Below, in pieces: positions 26,613 to 34,877 of a stretch of DNA of 64,000 nucleotides. The DNA is taken from positions 208,900-272,899 of the forward strand of contig NZ_RJZE01000008.1 of NCBI RefSeq assembly GCF_003986935.1, given 5' to 3'. Position 1 is the stretch's first letter. Every line of letters begins with the position of its first letter. Origin of the DNA: Paraburkholderia kururiensis JCM 10599 = LMG 19447 (GTDB lineage: Bacteria; Pseudomonadota; Gammaproteobacteria; Burkholderiales; Burkholderiaceae). The notes below the pieces were generated by a model, which saw only the letters and a list, made by a program, of their open reading frames with translations, made no database searches and was not told the origin of the DNA. The translations under genes and the position numbers were made by a program.

Positions 26613-28424
26613 ATGATTCGCACGAACAAGATTCGGGGTAGCGGGTGGAGCGGCGGGGGCATGCCGGTGCGGCGCTCGCGCATGAGCGCCGCGCTCTTCA
26701 CGCTGGGCATGACGTGCGCGGCGGGTGCTCACGCGCAGTCGCTCGAAACGCAGGCCGCGCAAGGCGCCGCGGCGCCCACCGAGAACACGGTGATCAACCT
26801 CATCAACCTGCTCGTGAAGCGCGGGGTGCTCACGCAGCAGAATGCCAACGACCTCATCAGCGAGGCGCGTTCCGAAGCTGCGCAGGCGAGAGCCGCGAAC
26901 GCCGCGCGTGCGCCTGCGCCGGCCGCGGCCGTCGTGAACGCACCCACGCAGCCTGGCGACGTGGCCGTGCCCTACGTGCCGCAGGTGGTGCGCAACCAGA
27001 TTCGCGACGAGGTCAAGCAGGAAGTCATGGCCCAGGCGAAGGCGGAGAACTGGGCGCAGCCGAACGCGCTGCCGGACTGGATCTCGCGCATCAAACTGGA
27101 TGGCGATCTGCGTGTGCGCGACGAGTATCACTTCTATGGCAGCCGCAACGCGAACAACGTGACCAACTTCGCGGCCATCAACCAGGCGGGCGGCTTCGAC
27201 ATCAATCCGAACACCAACACCACGCAGTTGCCCACGCAGAACACCACGCAGAACCGCAACAACCTGGAGCGCTACCGTGCGCGGCTCGGCATCACGGCGC
27301 TGCTCTCGGATCAGCTCACGGCCGGCCTGCAACTCGCAAGCGGCAACGACAATGGCCCGGTGACCACCACGGCCACCGCGGGCGGCGGGTTCGGCAAGAA
27401 GAACATCTGGCTCAACAAGGCCTATTTCTCTTACACGCCCACCACGTGGGCCAATCTGATCGCGGGCCGTTTCGACAATCCGTTCTTCGCCTCCGACCTG
27501 TTGTTCTCGAACGACCTGGAGATGGACGGCTTCGCATCGAACTTCCATTACGCGTTGCCGGCGAACCAGGACGTGATGCTGTTCGGCACGCTCGGCGTGT
27601 TCCCGATCCAGTACACGGCCGAGAACTTCCCGTCGAACAGCACGAACAAGGTGGGCAGCGACACCAAATGGATGTTCGGCGCGCAGTTCGGCGCAGACTG
27701 GAAGATCAACGCGCAGAACCGTCTGAAAGGCGCCATTGCCTACTACGACTTCCAGAACATGCGCGGCACGCTCTCCTCGCCTTGCGCGCTGTATCTGGGT
27801 GCAACGAGTTGCAGCACTGACAACGAAGCCCCGACGTTCATGCAGGGCGGCAACACGCTCATCGCGCTGCGCAACATCGTGCAGAACCCGAATCTCGCGC
27901 CGGGCCTCACGCCCCAGCCGCAGGTGTTCGGCCTTGCCTACAACTATCGCCTCTTCGACATCAAGGCGCAGTGGGATACGGTGATCGCGGACCGCTTCAA
28001 GCTGCGGCTCGACGGCGAATTCGTGCGCAACCTGGCCTACGACGAGAACAAGGCCTTCAGCGCGGCCTCGCTGCCCGTGAACAACTACGAGGCGACCACG
28101 GTGAATGCGTCGCGCTCGGACTACCGCAGCGGTCCGAACGGCTTCCTCGCGAAGGCCACCATCGGCGAGCCGGAACCGAAGACGAAGGGCCAGTGGAATT
28201 TCTCCGTGGCCTACAAGTACCTGCAGCCGGACGCCACGCTCGACGCCTTCACGGACCCCGACTTCCACCTGGGCGGCACCAACGCGCGCGGCTACATTCT
28301 GGCCGCGGCCTACGCTGTGGCGCGCGACACGTGGTTCACCGCGCGCTACCTGAGCGCGAAGGAAGTGTACGGGCCGCCGGTGTCGATCGACGTGCTCCAG
28401 CTCGAACTCAACGCGCGGTTCTGA
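26613..28424 (+). CDS. Putative outer-membrane porin
   Basis: 603 aa from the ATG at 26613 with GGAGAG upstream; ATG 26598 and GTG 26577 are alternatives. Signal peptide with A-H-A-Q cut, a short helical N-terminus (V-I-N-L-I-N-L-L-V-K-R-G-V-L-T), an Ala-rich coiled segment, then a beta-barrel (D-G-D-L-R-V-R-D-E-Y, alternating aromatic strands) ending with Phe. Fits the putative-porin family (Porin_5-like). Substrate unknown; position suggests a role in the export complex. Confidence 0.82.
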   Translation: MIRTNKIRGSGWSGGGMPVRRSRMSAALFTLGMTCAAGAHAQSLETQAAQGAAAPTENTVINLINLLVKRGVLTQQNANDLISEARSEAAQARAANAARAPAPAAAVVNAPTQPGDVAVPYVPQVVRNQIRDEVKQEVMAQAKAENWAQPNALPDWISRIKLDGDLRVRDEYHFYGSRNANNVTNFAAINQAGGFDINPNTNTTQLPTQNTTQNRNNLERYRARLGITALLSDQLTAGLQLASGNDNGPVTTTATAGGGFGKKNIWLNKAYFSYTPTTWANLIAGRFDNPFFASDLLFSNDLEMDGFASNFHYALPANQDVMLFGTLGVFPIQYTAENFPSNSTNKVGSDTKWMFGAQFGADWKINAQNRLKGAIAYYDFQNMRGTLSSPCALYLGATSCSTDNEAPTFMQGGNTLIALRNIVQNPNLAPGLTPQPQVFGLAYNYRLFDIKAQWDTVIADRFKLRLDGEFVRNLAYDENKAFSAASLPVNNYEATTVNASRSDYRSGPNGFLAKATIGEPEPKTKGQWNFSVAYKYLQPDATLDAFTDPDFHLGGTNARGYILAAAYAVARDTWFTARYLSAKEVYGPPVSIDVLQLELNARF

Positions 28425-28435
28425 CGGAGCGAAGC

Positions 28436-29101
28436 ATGAAACGAACTCGTCACGCGATGATCGCGGCGGGCCTGGCGGGCGGCCTGTTCTTCGCCGCGAC
28501 CGGTGCCGGCGCGCAAAGTATCGAAGACAAACTGCGCAGCCAGCTGCGCTCCACCACGCAGGAATTGCGTCAGCTTCAGGACAACCAGACGCAGTTGCAG
28601 GCCGACAAGACCGCGGCGGAGCAGCAACGCGACCAGGCACTCGCGCAGGTCAAGGACCTGCAGACGCAACTCGCGGCGGCGAAGGGGCAGTCGGGCGCCG
28701 AGGTGGAAGCGCGACGCGCGCTGGCGGAAGAGCGTGCGAGCCACACGCGGGACACGCAGCAACTCGCGAAGTACAAGACGTCCTATGAAGACCTGCTCGC
28801 GGTGACGAAGACGCGCGACGCGCAGCGCACGCAATTGCAGAACGATGTGAAGACGCGTGACACGCAACTGCAAACATGCGAAGCCCAGAATGCGGACCTG
28901 TACCGCGTGGGTCACGAGATTCTGCAGGCGTACGAGCACGTCGGGCTCGGCACGTTTCTCTCGTCGCGGCAGCCGTTCGCGGAATCGGCGCGCGTGAAGT
29001 ACGACGACATCGCGCAGCGCTACGGCGATGCGCTCTATGCAGGCAAGTACGGCCCGGCGGCGCGTCCGGCGGCGGCATCGGCGCCTGCCGGTGGGCAATG
29101 A
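28436..29101 (+). CDS. Exported coiled-coil protein of unknown function
   Basis: 221 aa. Signal peptide 1-26 (A-G-A-Q cut), then a long Gln/Arg/Asp-rich coiled coil about 28-150 with heptad spacing, and a small C-terminal region with one Cys, Y-E-H-V-G-L-G-T-F-L-S-S-R-Q-P-F. Likely a periplasmic spacer or scaffold for the TonB/ExbBD-TpsB assembly. Starts 11 bp after the porin stop. Confidence 0.75.
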   Translation: MKRTRHAMIAAGLAGGLFFAATGAGAQSIEDKLRSQLRSTTQELRQLQDNQTQLQADKTAAEQQRDQALAQVKDLQTQLAAAKGQSGAEVEARRALAEERASHTRDTQQLAKYKTSYEDLLAVTKTRDAQRTQLQNDVKTRDTQLQTCEAQNADLYRVGHEILQAYEHVGLGTFLSSRQPFAESARVKYDDIAQRYGDALYAGKYGPAARPAAASAPAGGQ

Positions 29102-29116
29102 GCATGCAATAGGCAC

Positions 29117-29149
29117 GCATTGAGTACGCATTGAGTACGCATTGAGTAC
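29117..29149. repeat. Three copies of an 11-bp repeat
   Basis: GCATTGAGTAC repeated three times in tandem just after the coiled-coil gene. Each copy carries a TTG that could act as a false start for the next frame. Confidence 0.9.
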
Positions 29150-29192
29150 GCAACACGCCACTACGAGGCCACTCATGACGAAGGAAGATCAC

Positions 29193-29879
29193 ATGGACAA
29201 GGGCAGCAACAACGCCGTCGCGAACGAAGAATGGATCGAGGCCGTGGGCGTCGAACAGCTTGCGCAGGTGTTTCGCGCGGCGGGCTATCGCGTGACGATG
29301 GCGGAACAGAACGGCGCGGTGCAGTTGATGAGCGCGAGCCAGGGTGTCGGCTTCGCGGTGCGCTTCGGCAACGTGGCGGCAGGGTTCGCCGTGCCGGATG
29401 CGGCCTCGCAAGCGGGCTTACAAGCGGGCTTACAAGCGGGCTCACAAGCGGGCTCACAAGCGGGCTCACAAGCGGGCTCACAAGCGGTCGCGCACACGGC
29501 TACGGACGCGCTGCGTTATTTCGACTACACGTTGAGTTGCGTGCTTCAGGTGCAAGGCGAGTTGCCCGCGGACCTCGTTGCAAGCTGGAACCGTACGAAG
29601 CGGTTCGCGCGCCTCGCGAATCACGGGCCGTTTCTCGCGCTCGAGATGGACGTGGTCGTGGCGGGTGGCGTGAGCGGCCGCTACCTGCGCTCCACCATCG
29701 AGTTGTGGGATCGCCTGATCCAGGAGTTTCTGCTCCATCTTCGCAATCGTCCCGCGATGGCCGCGCAAGAGGCCGCGGCCCGCCAGGACACAGCGGATGC
29801 TGCGAAGGGGAACGCGGCGGTGACGCAATCGGCGGCGGACGCAGGCCCGGCCGCTGACGCACAGGCGACGCTGCAATGA
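29193..29879 (+). CDS. YbjN-like domain protein with variable AG[LS]Q repeats
   Basis: 228 aa from the ATG at 29193, chosen for AAGGAAG six bases upstream; ATG 29175 is possible. The N-terminal part (L-A-Q-V-F-R-A-A-G-Y-R-V-T, V-G-F-A-V-R-F-G-N) and middle (F-A-R-L-A-N-H-G-P-F-L-A-L-E-M-D-V-V) fit the YbjN/type III chaperone-like fold. Six tandem AG[LS]Q tetrapeptides split the domain. No signal peptide. A folding or chaperone role for exported protein is only a guess. Confidence 0.65.
   Translation: MDKGSNNAVANEEWIEAVGVEQLAQVFRAAGYRVTMAEQNGAVQLMSASQGVGFAVRFGNVAAGFAVPDAASQAGLQAGLQAGSQAGSQAGSQAGSQAVAHTATDALRYFDYTLSCVLQVQGELPADLVASWNRTKRFARLANHGPFLALEMDVVVAGGVSGRYLRSTIELWDRLIQEFLLHLRNRPAMAAQEAAARQDTADAAKGNAAVTQSAADAGPAADAQATLQ
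29412..29483. repeat. In-frame 12-bp tandem repeat
   Basis: Six copies of GCGGGCT[TC]ACAA, two with T and four with C, encoding AG[LS]Q units in the YbjN-like gene. Copy-number change keeps the frame. Confidence 0.92.
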
Positions 29880-30361
29880 CGGCGTCGGCTCACGTTGGCG
29901 CAATCGGTGCAATCGGTGTAATGGGTGCAATCGGCGCGGTGCTGCGCGGGTTATTCCCGGGCAGCTTGCGACGCAGAAAGGGTGATCGGCTGGTCGCCGT
30001 GCAGGATGCGCCCGCAGAGTGGACCGAATACGCGGGCCACGTGTCCGAACGAGTGCGTGCGCTGCTCGACGACTCTGTTGAGGCCACACAGCGCTTTCAC
30101 GCGTTGTGGGCCGCGCAGCGCGGTGCAGCGGACGCGAATGCCGATGCGCGCGGCGCAAGCTTGCGCCTGAAGATATGGCTCGAAAAGCGTGGAAGCATCG
30201 AGCGCGTCGAAATGGCATCGCCCTGCGAGCCCGCGCTCGAAGCTGCGCTACGAACGGCACTCGTTTCAACGCGTATGGGTGCGCCACTGCCGCGCGGGAT
30301 GAGGCAACCCATCGTGATGCAGTTGAACGTGGCCGCGGCGAATTCGGCAGGGGACAGGTAA
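29876..30361 (+). CDS. Small TonB-C-like membrane-anchored protein
   Basis: 161 aa, starting in an ATGA overlap with the previous stop. A Gly/Ala/Ile/Val-rich hydrophobic N-terminus (about 6-28) could be an anchor. The C-terminal half (L-R-L-K-I-W-L-E-K-R-G-S-I-E-R-V-E-M, A-L-R-T-A-L) resembles a TonB C-terminal domain. Possible accessory transducer. Family call is tentative. Confidence 0.55.
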   Translation: MTASAHVGAIGAIGVMGAIGAVLRGLFPGSLRRRKGDRLVAVQDAPAEWTEYAGHVSERVRALLDDSVEATQRFHALWAAQRGAADANADARGASLRLKIWLEKRGSIERVEMASPCEPALEAALRTALVSTRMGAPLPRGMRQPIVMQLNVAAANSAGDR

Positions 30362-30407
30362 AGCAATCGTGTTCGGGAACATCGGTCAGGTCGTCCCAGG
30401 AGAAAGC

Positions 30408-31322
30408 GTGAAGAAACTCGCAATGCTTGCAGCAATGGTTCTGTTCGGCACGCCGCTGGTCGCGCTCGCCGGCAACGACGTGGTCGCGAACGCGGCACAG
30501 ATCTCGGTCACACAGGACGATGTCGAAACGCTCGTCAAGTCGCTGAGCCCCGAAGGGCGCACGCGCCTCGCCGCAGACCCCGCCGCGATGGATCGCCTCG
30601 TGCGTTCCACGCTCGAACAGAAGGCCGTGCTGGCCGAAGCAAAGGCCAAGGGCTGGGAGACGCAGCCTCAGGTGCAGGCGGCGATCGACGCCGCACGGCG
30701 CGACGTGATCGTGCGCACGTATCTGGCGTCGGTGAATGCGCCGCCGGCAGACTATCCCTCGGACACCGATCTGCAGGCAGCCTATAACGAGCACCAGAAC
30801 GCGTTCGCCGTGCCGCGCGCACTGCACCTCGCGCAGATCTACATCGCCGTGCCGCCGAACGCGGATCAAGCCACCATCGACAAAGCCGGCAAAGAGGCCG
30901 CTCGTCTGGCGGGGCTTGCAAAGGGCCGCTCTGGAAATGGCACCAGCGGCAGCGTAAAGAACAACGACTTCGCGTCGCTCGCAAAGGCGAACTCCGAGGA
31001 CAAGGCGAGCGCTGCAAACGGCGGCGACATGGGCTTCGTGCCCGAGACCATGCTGCTGCCCGCCGTGCGTGACGCCGCGAACGCGCTCAAGCTTGGCGAG
31101 GTATCCGCGCCGGTGCGTACGCAAACGGGCTTTCACGTGCTGAAGCTGATCGATACGCGGCCCGCAGGCGTGCGTCCGTTCGCCGAGGTGAAGGAGCAAC
31201 TCAGGGCGCTGCTGCGCGCACAGCGCACGCAGCAAAACGTGCAGGCGTACCTCACGAAGCTCGCAGGCAACGCGCCCATCAACGAAGACGCGCTGAAGAA
31301 GGCGCTCGCAGCGGTGCAATAG
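30408..31322 (+). CDS. PpiC/parvulin-type peptidyl-prolyl isomerase, periplasmic
   Basis: 304 aa from the GTG at 30408 (AGGAGAAAGC upstream, signal peptide follows); a GTG at 30369 is less likely. SurA-like N-terminal helices (about 25-115), a parvulin domain about 125-255 (A-L-H-L-A-Q-I-Y-I, N-G-G-D-M-G-F-V, T-Q-T-G-F-H-V-L-K-L) and a C-terminal helix. Expected to fold exported outer-membrane or secreted protein in the periplasm. The matching P. aeruginosa segment also contains a PpiC-type gene, from memory PA0699. Confidence 0.9.
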   Translation: MKKLAMLAAMVLFGTPLVALAGNDVVANAAQISVTQDDVETLVKSLSPEGRTRLAADPAAMDRLVRSTLEQKAVLAEAKAKGWETQPQVQAAIDAARRDVIVRTYLASVNAPPADYPSDTDLQAAYNEHQNAFAVPRALHLAQIYIAVPPNADQATIDKAGKEAARLAGLAKGRSGNGTSGSVKNNDFASLAKANSEDKASAANGGDMGFVPETMLLPAVRDAANALKLGEVSAPVRTQTGFHVLKLIDTRPAGVRPFAEVKEQLRALLRAQRTQQNVQAYLTKLAGNAPINEDALKKALAAVQ

Positions 31323-31334
31323 AGGCGCGGGCAT

Positions 31335-32222
31335 ATGGCACCCACGATGGCATCCACAGCGCAGCAATCGTCACCCATGGCGCAGGCTACGACCCACGCA
31401 ACCCAGGCATCAGCCGATGCTCGCCACGCGCGCGACGGTGTCGAACGCGCGCTACCTGGCGAGCCGGGCGCATGGCGTATGCAGGGCGGCGCGGCACTCG
31501 CGCGCTGCCCGCTGTGCCGGGGCGCGCTGAGCCCGGTGCCCGGCATGCCGGAGTACGTACGCCACAAGAGCGCCCGCCGCGCGGCGCAATGCGTGCTCTC
31601 CACCGCGCGTTATCAGCCCGACGAACTTGCCGTGAACGGCTCGCGTAACGCGGTGATCTCGGCCATGAACCGGCGACGCTTTCTGGAAGGCTGGGAGCGC
31701 CACTATCTGGCGATGCGCGTGACGTGGCCGCCGCTTTCCATCGCGCGATTCACGACGGTGCTTTCGTGCGCGGACGTGCTCGACCTGTGGTCCTACCCCG
31801 AACTGCGCGAGGCGGACGTGCCTGCCGTGCTGCTCGTGCTCGCGGGGTTCCTGCGCGTGCCGGACGAGGATGCGTTCGTGCAGCCGCGCGTGACGGACGT
31901 AACGGACGTAACGGAAGTAACGGAGCGGGTGGGCAGCGAGGCGCGCTGGGTGCGCTTCTGGTTCGGTGCGAACGTGCACGATGCGGCGGACCTGTGGAAA
32001 CCGCAGGACACGCCGCCCGCGCTCTTTCGCGTCGACTATCGCGACGCGAAATCCACGCCGTTTCCCACTGGAGCGCACGTGCTCGCGTGCACACGTGTGG
32101 GCGATGCGAGTGACCCGTGGCACCGTCAGCCGGATGCGGCACCCATGCTTTCGGTGAGCGCCGACGAGCGTCGTGCCGTTGCGCACTACGTTGCGCGCTC
32201 GCACGAATATCGAATGGAATGA
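31335..32222 (+). CDS. Unknown protein with one CxxC motif
   Basis: 295 aa, no signal peptide. A C-P-L-C pair near residue 58 could bind metal with other ligands, then P-E-Y-V-R-H-K, and a 9-bp repeat giving V-T-D-V-T-D-V-T-E. C-terminal part has R-F-W-F-G-A-N-V-H-D-A-A-D-L-W. No family recognised. Co-transcribed with the PpiC gene (12 bp gap) and overlapping the next start. Confidence 0.55.
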   Translation: MAPTMASTAQQSSPMAQATTHATQASADARHARDGVERALPGEPGAWRMQGGAALARCPLCRGALSPVPGMPEYVRHKSARRAAQCVLSTARYQPDELAVNGSRNAVISAMNRRRFLEGWERHYLAMRVTWPPLSIARFTTVLSCADVLDLWSYPELREADVPAVLLVLAGFLRVPDEDAFVQPRVTDVTDVTEVTERVGSEARWVRFWFGANVHDAADLWKPQDTPPALFRVDYRDAKSTPFPTGAHVLACTRVGDASDPWHRQPDAAPMLSVSADERRAVAHYVARSHEYRME

Positions 32223-32260
32223 AGGCGTACGCGCTGCATGCGGTGCGACTGGAGAGCGAG

Positions 32261-32650
32261 ATGAACGGATGGCGGCGGATGGGGGCGATGCTCGTGTGTG
32301 CGGCGTTGAGCGCGGCAGCGGTGCCGGTGCGGTTGGTGCACGCCCAGGCTTCGCGTGCGACCGCTGCCGATGCGGCTTCGTCGACGAAGCCGGTGTGTGT
32401 GGATGCCGAAATTAACGGACAGCGCGCGCCTTCCATCGACTGTCTGAATGCGCAATTACGACCCAGGCCGAATGCGGCCGAAGCGGCGCAGGCTGCCTCG
32501 CCCACGGCTGCGGAAGCGAATGCGAAGGGACCGTCGAACCGCGTGGGTACGTTCAATCTCTCCACCGAACGCAACCGTTTCGGCTCGAACTGGGGCAAGT
32601 CGGTTACGCCGCAACGGCCGGCTGCGCCCGTCAATGTGCCGCCGAAATGA
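32261..32650 (+). CDS. Small exported protein of unknown function
   Basis: About 129 aa from the ATG at 32261, which has GGAGAGCG upstream; an ATG at 32219 overlaps the previous stop and is the alternative. Signal peptide (M-L-V-C-A-A-L-S-A-A-A, H-A-Q cut), two Cys (V-C-V-D-A-E-I-N-G, I-D-C-L-N) that may pair, and a disordered Ala/Pro-rich tail. Periplasmic role in the surface assembly is inferred from its neighbours only. Confidence 0.6.
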   Translation: MNGWRRMGAMLVCAALSAAAVPVRLVHAQASRATAADAASSTKPVCVDAEINGQRAPSIDCLNAQLRPRPNAAEAAQAASPTAAEANAKGPSNRVGTFNLSTERNRFGSNWGKSVTPQRPAAPVNVPPK

Positions 32651-32717
32651 AGGTGTGCGACGAAGCCTCAATCACGGCAACGAGTTACGGCAACGAATCA
32701 AGGCAACGAGGAAAGCG

Positions 32718-34145
32718 ATGGCGAATTCGCGTAGCGGCGAACCGGCTAAACGAAGGGTGCTGACGGTGGCTGCGCTCGCGCTTTCGCTGACCGCGAGCGT
32801 GGCGTGCGCCGCGGGCGAAGGTGGGGCCACGGGCCTCGCGTCGCGCGAAGCAGCTGTTGCGCTCTCCATGCCGAACTTCGCCGCGCTCGTCAAACGCTAT
32901 GGCCCGGCGGTGGTCAACATCAGCGTGACGCGCGAGGTCACGCAAATGGGCATCCAGTTGCCGCCCGGCGTCAGTCCCGGCAATCCGCTTGCGCCGTTTC
33001 TCGCGCGGCGCGTGATCGGCAATCGCGAAGAGGTGAGCCTGGGGTCGGGCTTCATCGTGAGCGCGGACGGCATCATCCTCACCAACCGCCACGTGGTGGG
33101 CGACGCGAACACGGTGGACGTGAAGCTCACGGACAAGCGCGAGTTCAAGGGCAAGGTGATCGGCAGCGATCCGGTTTCAGACGTCGCCGTGGTGCGCATC
33201 GACGCGCGCAACCTGCCCGCCGTCGTGACCGGCAACCCGGCGAAGATCGACGTGGGCGACTGGGTCATGGCCATCGGCTCGCCGTACGGTTTCGCGAACA
33301 CGGTCACGCAAGGCATTGTCAGCGCGAAGTCGCGCTCGCTGCCGGGCGAGACCTACATCCCGTTCATTCAGACGGACGTGCCGATCAATCCCGGCAATTC
33401 GGGCGGTCCGCTGTTCGATCTGAACGGCCGCGTGGTGGCCATCAACTCGATGATCTATTCGAAGACGGGCGGCTACCAGGGGCTTTCGTTCGCCATTCCG
33501 ATCGACGTGGCGCTCGACGTGAAGGATCAGTTGCTCAAGACGGGCAAGGTGACGCGCGGTCGCCTCGGCGTGGCGGTGCAGGAAGTGAGCCAGGCGCTGG
33601 CGCGCTCGTTCGGGCTCGCCACGCCCGACGGCGCGCTGATCAGTGCCGTGGAGGCCGGTGGTCCCGCTGCGCAGGCGGGACTGCAGGCGGGCGACGTGGT
33701 GCTGGCCGTGAACGGCAACAGCGTGGCCGATTCGGCGGACCTGCTCGGCACCATCGCGAAGATCAAGCCGGGGCAGCCGGCCGACCTGCTCGTGTGGCGC
33801 GCGGGCAAGGGCAGTCACGTCGCGGTGACGGTGGGCGCGCTCGACAGCGCCGTGGCCGCGAACACGGGCGAGGCCGATGCCGCGCCGCTGGGGCTCGCGT
33901 TACGTGCGCTGAATGCGCGCGAGCAGCAGCAACTCGGCGTCGATCATGGTTTGCTGATCGAAGGCGCCAACGGTCAGGCCGCGCGGGCGGGCCTGCGCAG
34001 CGGCGACGTGGTGCTCTCCGTGAACGGTACGCCGGTGGCGAGTATCGGCGCGCTGGCGAGCGAGATTCGTGGCGCGCATGGGCCCGTTGCGTTGCTCGTG
34101 CAACGCGGCGGCACGCGGCTGTATCTGCCGGTCGATCCGGGTTGA
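32718..34145 (+). CDS. HtrA/DegP-type periplasmic serine protease
   Basis: 475 aa with ribosome site GAGGAAAG and signal peptide (cut near A-C-A-A-G). Catalytic triad visible: His125 (T-N-R-H-V-V), Asp155 (V-S-D-V-A-V-V), Ser228 (G-N-S-G-G-P). Two PDZ domains about 285-370 and 385-470. Degrades or chaperones periplasmic proteins. Placement at the end of the TpsB-ExbBD-TonB run suggests quality control of that export route rather than being the housekeeping DegP, but this is inferred. Confidence 0.93.
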   Translation: MANSRSGEPAKRRVLTVAALALSLTASVACAAGEGGATGLASREAAVALSMPNFAALVKRYGPAVVNISVTREVTQMGIQLPPGVSPGNPLAPFLARRVIGNREEVSLGSGFIVSADGIILTNRHVVGDANTVDVKLTDKREFKGKVIGSDPVSDVAVVRIDARNLPAVVTGNPAKIDVGDWVMAIGSPYGFANTVTQGIVSAKSRSLPGETYIPFIQTDVPINPGNSGGPLFDLNGRVVAINSMIYSKTGGYQGLSFAIPIDVALDVKDQLLKTGKVTRGRLGVAVQEVSQALARSFGLATPDGALISAVEAGGPAAQAGLQAGDVVLAVNGNSVADSADLLGTIAKIKPGQPADLLVWRAGKGSHVAVTVGALDSAVAANTGEADAAPLGLALRALNAREQQQLGVDHGLLIEGANGQAARAGLRSGDVVLSVNGTPVASIGALASEIRGAHGPVALLVQRGGTRLYLPVDPG

Positions 34146-34220
34146 TGGGCGCTCACCCGACGCTCACCCCGTGCTTACTAGCGCAGCGCGAGGCATGGAA
34201 TGGAACGAGAGGACATTGGC

Positions 34221-34733
34221 GTGTTCATGAAACGACAGCGAAGGGCTGCGTGGCGGGGCCTCATCGAGGCATGCGCCGTGATGGCCTGCGCGTGGCTCAC
34301 ACAGACGCACGCATGTGCGCAGACAGCGGACGCGGCTGCGTCGGTGGCTTCATCGGTACCTTCGTCGGTGCCTCAGGCGTGGCTGCGTTACGCCCAGCTT
34401 GTCAGCACGCAGTTCCAGACCTCGCTTGAAGCCGACAACGACGCTTCGAAGCAACTGCATCAGTACCTCGAAGAGCGCATCGTGAACGCAACGGCCGATG
34501 CACCGCCGCCTGCCATCGTGGTGCGCGCATGGATCGGCGAGAGCGGCGCGGTGAGCAAGCTCCAGTTCGATTCGCTCGGCAACGACGCAGCCGATGCGGC
34601 ATTGCGCACGTTGCTGATCCAGCATGTGCTGCCGGAGCCGCCACCGGCCGACATGCTGCAACCGCTACGCGTGCGGCTGCGGCTCGTGGCGAATCCCGAG
34701 GCGGGGCCGGAGGCGTCGAGTGCGGCTCGATGA
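34221..34733 (+). CDS. Exported TonB-C-like protein
   Basis: About 170 aa from the GTG at 34221, which has AGAGGA at the right distance; ATGs at 34200 and 34227 are alternatives. Signal peptide (A-C-A-Q cut), then a small alpha/beta domain (I-V-V-R-A-W-I-G-E-S-G-A-V, A-D-A-A-L-R-T-L-L) like the TonB C-terminus. Similar in layout to the 29876 protein and the C-terminus of the VreA-like protein. End of the forward block. Confidence 0.6.
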   Translation: MFMKRQRRAAWRGLIEACAVMACAWLTQTHACAQTADAAASVASSVPSSVPQAWLRYAQLVSTQFQTSLEADNDASKQLHQYLEERIVNATADAPPPAIVVRAWIGESGAVSKLQFDSLGNDAADAALRTLLIQHVLPEPPPADMLQPLRVRLRLVANPEAGPEASSAAR

Positions 34734-34784
34734 GTGCGCCGAAATCCTTTCCTGATCTTTTCCTGACGCGATCCGGCGCGGCAT

Positions 34785-34820
34785 AAAAAAAGGCGCCGCA
34801 GGCTGAATGCCTGCGGCGCC
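34785..34820 (-). terminator. Strong terminator of acnB
   Basis: Perfect 11-bp stem GGCGCCGCAGG / CCTGCGGCGCC, 7-base loop, followed on the minus strand by seven U. It may also slow plus-strand transcription from the HtrA block. Confidence 0.9.
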
Positions 34821-34877
34821 ATCTCCATCGCCTATCGCGCTACGACACGAACAACCCGTCGTAGCCCGGCAGCGCGC

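Noticed and set aside
25236..28640. Very long minus-strand open frame opposite the ExbD-TonB-porin genes
   Set aside because: Arg/His/Val-rich translation with no motif; a typical antisense shadow of high-GC codon bias.
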